DNA of 64,000 nt. It comes from Desulfopila_A sp964446655 (GTDB taxonomy: Bacteria; Desulfobacterota; Desulfobulbia; Desulfobulbales; Desulfocapsaceae). Made by a program: the position numbers and the translations under genes. The stretch is from assembly GCA_964446655.1 (NCBI GenBank), contig CAYUPL010000004.1, positions 47,854-111,853 on the forward strand, written 5' to 3'. The notes under the pieces were generated by a model that saw only the letters and a list, made by a program, of their open reading frames with translations, searched no databases and was not told the DNA's origin. Below are positions 62,135 through 64,000 of the stretch, one piece after another (the stretch's first letter is position 1; each line of letters opens with the position of its first letter).

Positions 62135-63475
62135 GTGAAAGCACGAATGAAATTGAAACCAAGAACATATTGGGGCGGGGCCGCTTTTTTGGCGGTGCTG
62201 GCCGTCGGTTATCCGGCATTGGCAGAGGACGTGAATGTTGGTGAAACCGTTATTCACCTGGCCTATTCCCTTGATACCTTCTATTTTCTCATGTCGGGTG
62301 CTCTGGTAATGTGGATGGCGGCAGGGTTTGCGATGCTTGAGGCGGGCCTAGTCCGCAGTAAGAACACCGTTGAGATTTTGACGAAAAACGTTGCTCTCTA
62401 CTCCATCGCCTGCATTATGTATATGGTGGTCGGCTATAATATTATGTATGGTGACGGTAATGGTATCATCCCGGGACTAAGCTTCTTTCTCGGACCGGAC
62501 AATGGTGTTGACGATGTCTTGAGCAGCGGCGGAGAGACCTACTACTCTGCAATGTCGGATTTCTTTTTCCAGGTTGTCTTTGTTGCCACTGCCATGTCGA
62601 TTGTTTCAGGTGCGGTTGCAGAACGTATGAAGCTCTGGGCTTTTCTTGCCTTTGCCGTTGTTATGACAGGATTTATCTATCCGGTACAGGGCTATTGGAA
62701 ATGGGGCGGTGGCTTTCTTGACGGTCTTGGATTCCTTGATTTTGCCGGTTCGGGTGTAGTACATCTTTGCGGCGCTACTGCAGCCGTTGCCGGAGTCATC
62801 TTGCTTGGGCCTCGTGCGGGAAAATATGTTAAAGGGAAAATACATGCCATACCCGGCGCCAATCTGCCTTTGGCAACTCTCGGCACCTTTATTCTCTGGT
62901 TGGGCTGGTTTGGATTTAACGGCGGCTCAGAGTTAAAAATTAGTAACATTGAAGAAGCTAACGCCGTCTCAATGATATTTGTCAACACCAACACCGCCGC
63001 AGCGGGCGGCCTGATTGCCGCTTTGATCCTGTCACGATTCTGGTTCGGCAAAGCTGATCTTACCATGGCCCTTAACGGTGCCCTGGCCGGATTGGTGGCA
63101 ATTACCGCCGAGCCCCTGACTCCGAGTCCCTTGCTTGCCACAATGGTGGGCGCCATTGGTGGACTAATTGTGGTCGCCTCTATTATCTTTGTAGATAAAG
63201 CCAGAATTGATGATCCGGTTGGTGCCATCTCTGTTCACGGTGTGGTGGGCATATGGGGTCTGTTGGCAGTCTCCTTCACCAACCCGGAGGGATCACTTGT
63301 CGCTCAGCTTATCGGGATTGTGGTAATCTTCTCCTGGGTATTCGCTACAAGTTTTGTTACCTGGCTGATAATCAAGGTGGTCATGGGTGTCAGAATCACA
63401 GCAGAGGAAGAACTCGAAGGTGCTGATATTGTAGAATGCGGGCTTGATGCCTATCCTGAGTTTACCAAAGACTGA
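62135..63475 (+). CDS. amtB: Ammonium transporter AmtB
   Basis: 446 residues from GTG 62135, which has AGGAGG at 62122-62127 at ideal spacing; an open frame to 62096 is not needed. A signal peptide (AAFLAVLAVGYPALAED) precedes eleven transmembrane helices. Channel motifs are AGFAMLEAGLVRSKN, the central pore His (SGVVHLCGATAAV) and the second (ISVHGVVGIWG). It conducts ammonium and signals through the GlnK it shares an operon with (13-bp gap). Confidence 0.96.
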   Translation: MKARMKLKPRTYWGGAAFLAVLAVGYPALAEDVNVGETVIHLAYSLDTFYFLMSGALVMWMAAGFAMLEAGLVRSKNTVEILTKNVALYSIACIMYMVVGYNIMYGDGNGIIPGLSFFLGPDNGVDDVLSSGGETYYSAMSDFFFQVVFVATAMSIVSGAVAERMKLWAFLAFAVVMTGFIYPVQGYWKWGGGFLDGLGFLDFAGSGVVHLCGATAAVAGVILLGPRAGKYVKGKIHAIPGANLPLATLGTFILWLGWFGFNGGSELKISNIEEANAVSMIFVNTNTAAAGGLIAALILSRFWFGKADLTMALNGALAGLVAITAEPLTPSPLLATMVGAIGGLIVVASIIFVDKARIDDPVGAISVHGVVGIWGLLAVSFTNPEGSLVAQLIGIVVIFSWVFATSFVTWLIIKVVMGVRITAEEELEGADIVECGLDAYPEFTKD

Positions 63476-63488
63476 TAAGAGGAATGTC

Positions 63489-63827
63489 ATGAAAAAAATA
63501 GAAGCGATTATAAAACCTTTCAAACTCGAAAGTGTGAAAGAGGCCCTCAATGATCTGGGCATAGCCGGTATGACTGTCTCTGAAGTGAAAGGATATGGTC
63601 GTCAGAAGGGGCACAAGGAAGTTTATCGCGGAGCGGAATATCAGGTTGAGTTTAATCCCAAGGTGAAGATAGAACTGGTGGTGTCCGAGGATATTGCCGC
63701 CAAAGTGGTTTCGACCATACGTGAGGCTGCCAATTCTAATAAAATCGGGGATGGCAAGATCTTTGTTCTGCCGGTGGAAAATGTTGTCCGCATCAGGACC
63801 GGCGAAAGCGGTCCTGATGCTATCTGA
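63489..63827 (+). CDS. glnK: PII signal protein GlnK/GlnB
   Basis: 112 residues from ATG 63489, with AAGAGG upstream. PII core MKKIEAIIKPFKLESVKEAL, T-loop with the uridylylatable Tyr in YRGAEYQVEFNPKVKIE, and B- and C-loops GDGKIFVLPVENVVRIRTGE. It reports nitrogen status by 2-oxoglutarate and ATP/ADP binding, blocks AmtB at high ammonium, and may act on NifA or NtrB. The DUF294 protein in the window is GlnD-like in its catalytic domain but is not the normal uridylyltransferase. Confidence 0.95.
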   Translation: MKKIEAIIKPFKLESVKEALNDLGIAGMTVSEVKGYGRQKGHKEVYRGAEYQVEFNPKVKIELVVSEDIAAKVVSTIREAANSNKIGDGKIFVLPVENVVRIRTGESGPDAI

Positions 63828-63921
63828 GAAGGAGGTGGAATCACCTCGCTATTGTACTGTTTGATTGGCGGTTTCACTCAAGCAGATTGAAGAAATCGAG
63901 AGGAGATCTATTCCTGTAGAG

Positions 63922-63955
63922 AAAAGCCCCTGCTGCCGCGAGAGCAGGGGCTTTT
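63922..63955 (+). terminator. Intrinsic terminator after glnK
   Basis: AAAAGCCCCTGCT and AGCAGGGGCTTTT form a 13-bp stem around an 8-nt loop, with the T-run right after. It is symmetric enough to work in both directions and ends the amtB-glnK transcript. Confidence 0.92.
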
Positions 63956-63977
63956 TGTGGTACCGACCCGGTTGAGG

Positions 63978-63997
63978 AATTCGGGTTAACCCGAATT
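63978..63997. repeat. 20-bp perfect palindrome at the window edge
   Basis: AATTCGGGTTAACCCGAATT has no spacer and starts 23 bp after the terminator. It could be an operator or the stem of a terminator of a gene beyond the window. Confidence 0.5.
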
Positions 63998-64000
63998 TCT

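Noticed and set aside
1..64000. tRNA, rRNA, CRISPR arrays and insertion sequences
   Set aside because: None was recognised on reading the window. Absence is from visual inspection only, not from a dedicated search.

Overview
The window looks like chromosome of a strictly anaerobic, Gram-negative bacterium of the Desulfobacterota, most likely a Desulfobulbales-type sulfate reducer or sulfur disproportionator. This rests on gene content: nifI1-nifI2 lie between nifH and nifD, NifD carries the long insert typical of anaerobes, radical-SAM proteins are frequent, and a DUF485-ActP acetate-type symporter is present. The genus is not resolved. No rRNA, tRNA, CRISPR array or complete insertion sequence was seen.

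Layout. 1-8.4 kb (+ strand except one gene): the end of an ABC ATPase gene, a YqiA-like esterase, a protein with two ribbon-helix-helix-like segments, a fatty acid cis/trans isomerase lipoprotein, a PflX-like radical SAM protein (-) and a hybrid histidine kinase. 8.5-13.6 kb (-): a tetR-MFP-RND efflux operon with two candidate TetR operators. 13.7-17.1 kb (-): a metal, probably zinc, locus. It has a ZnuA-like binding protein, a 52-residue Cys-rich protein, a COG0701 permease and its TIGR03943 partner, with three repeated inverted-repeat operators upstream. 17.3-33.1 kb: CcdA, YyaL-like, RarD, MaoC, two-component proteins, an FHA protein, and the housekeeping genes ftsH-folP and carA-carB. 33.6-38.7 kb (+): azlCD, an Lrp-type ligand-binding protein, lspA, a gamma-glutamylcyclotransferase-like protein, DUF3999, a deaminase and a 59-residue zinc-finger protein.

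38.8-50.7 kb (-) is a nitrogen-fixation island: nifH-nifI1-nifI2-nifD-nifK, a radical-SAM-dead NifB-NifX paralogue, a 2Fe-2S ferredoxin, a GNAT protein, a HEPN protein, a gspE/pilB remnant, then nifE-nifN-nifB. Upstream lie a Cache-PAS-DUF294 nucleotidyltransferase sensor, a GAF/HD-GYP protein, an acyl-CoA synthetase and actP-DUF485. After a 1.5 kb gene-free stretch come nifA (+) and amtB-glnK (+), ending in a clear intrinsic terminator.

How it works together. Sigma-54 -24/-12 elements sit upstream of nifH, nifE, nifA and (weaker) amtB. Each has an ACA-N4-TGT-like element 90-125 bp further upstream, which suggests one nitrogen or NifA regulon across the island. GlnK and AmtB would sense ammonium, NifI1/NifI2 would switch nitrogenase off post-translationally, and NifA would drive transcription. 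The most unusual item is the NifB paralogue at 44695-45876. It keeps the overall NifB plus NifX/NafY architecture but has lost every visible cluster-binding cysteine. Because no separate nifX is present, it may act as a cofactor carrier or scaffold.
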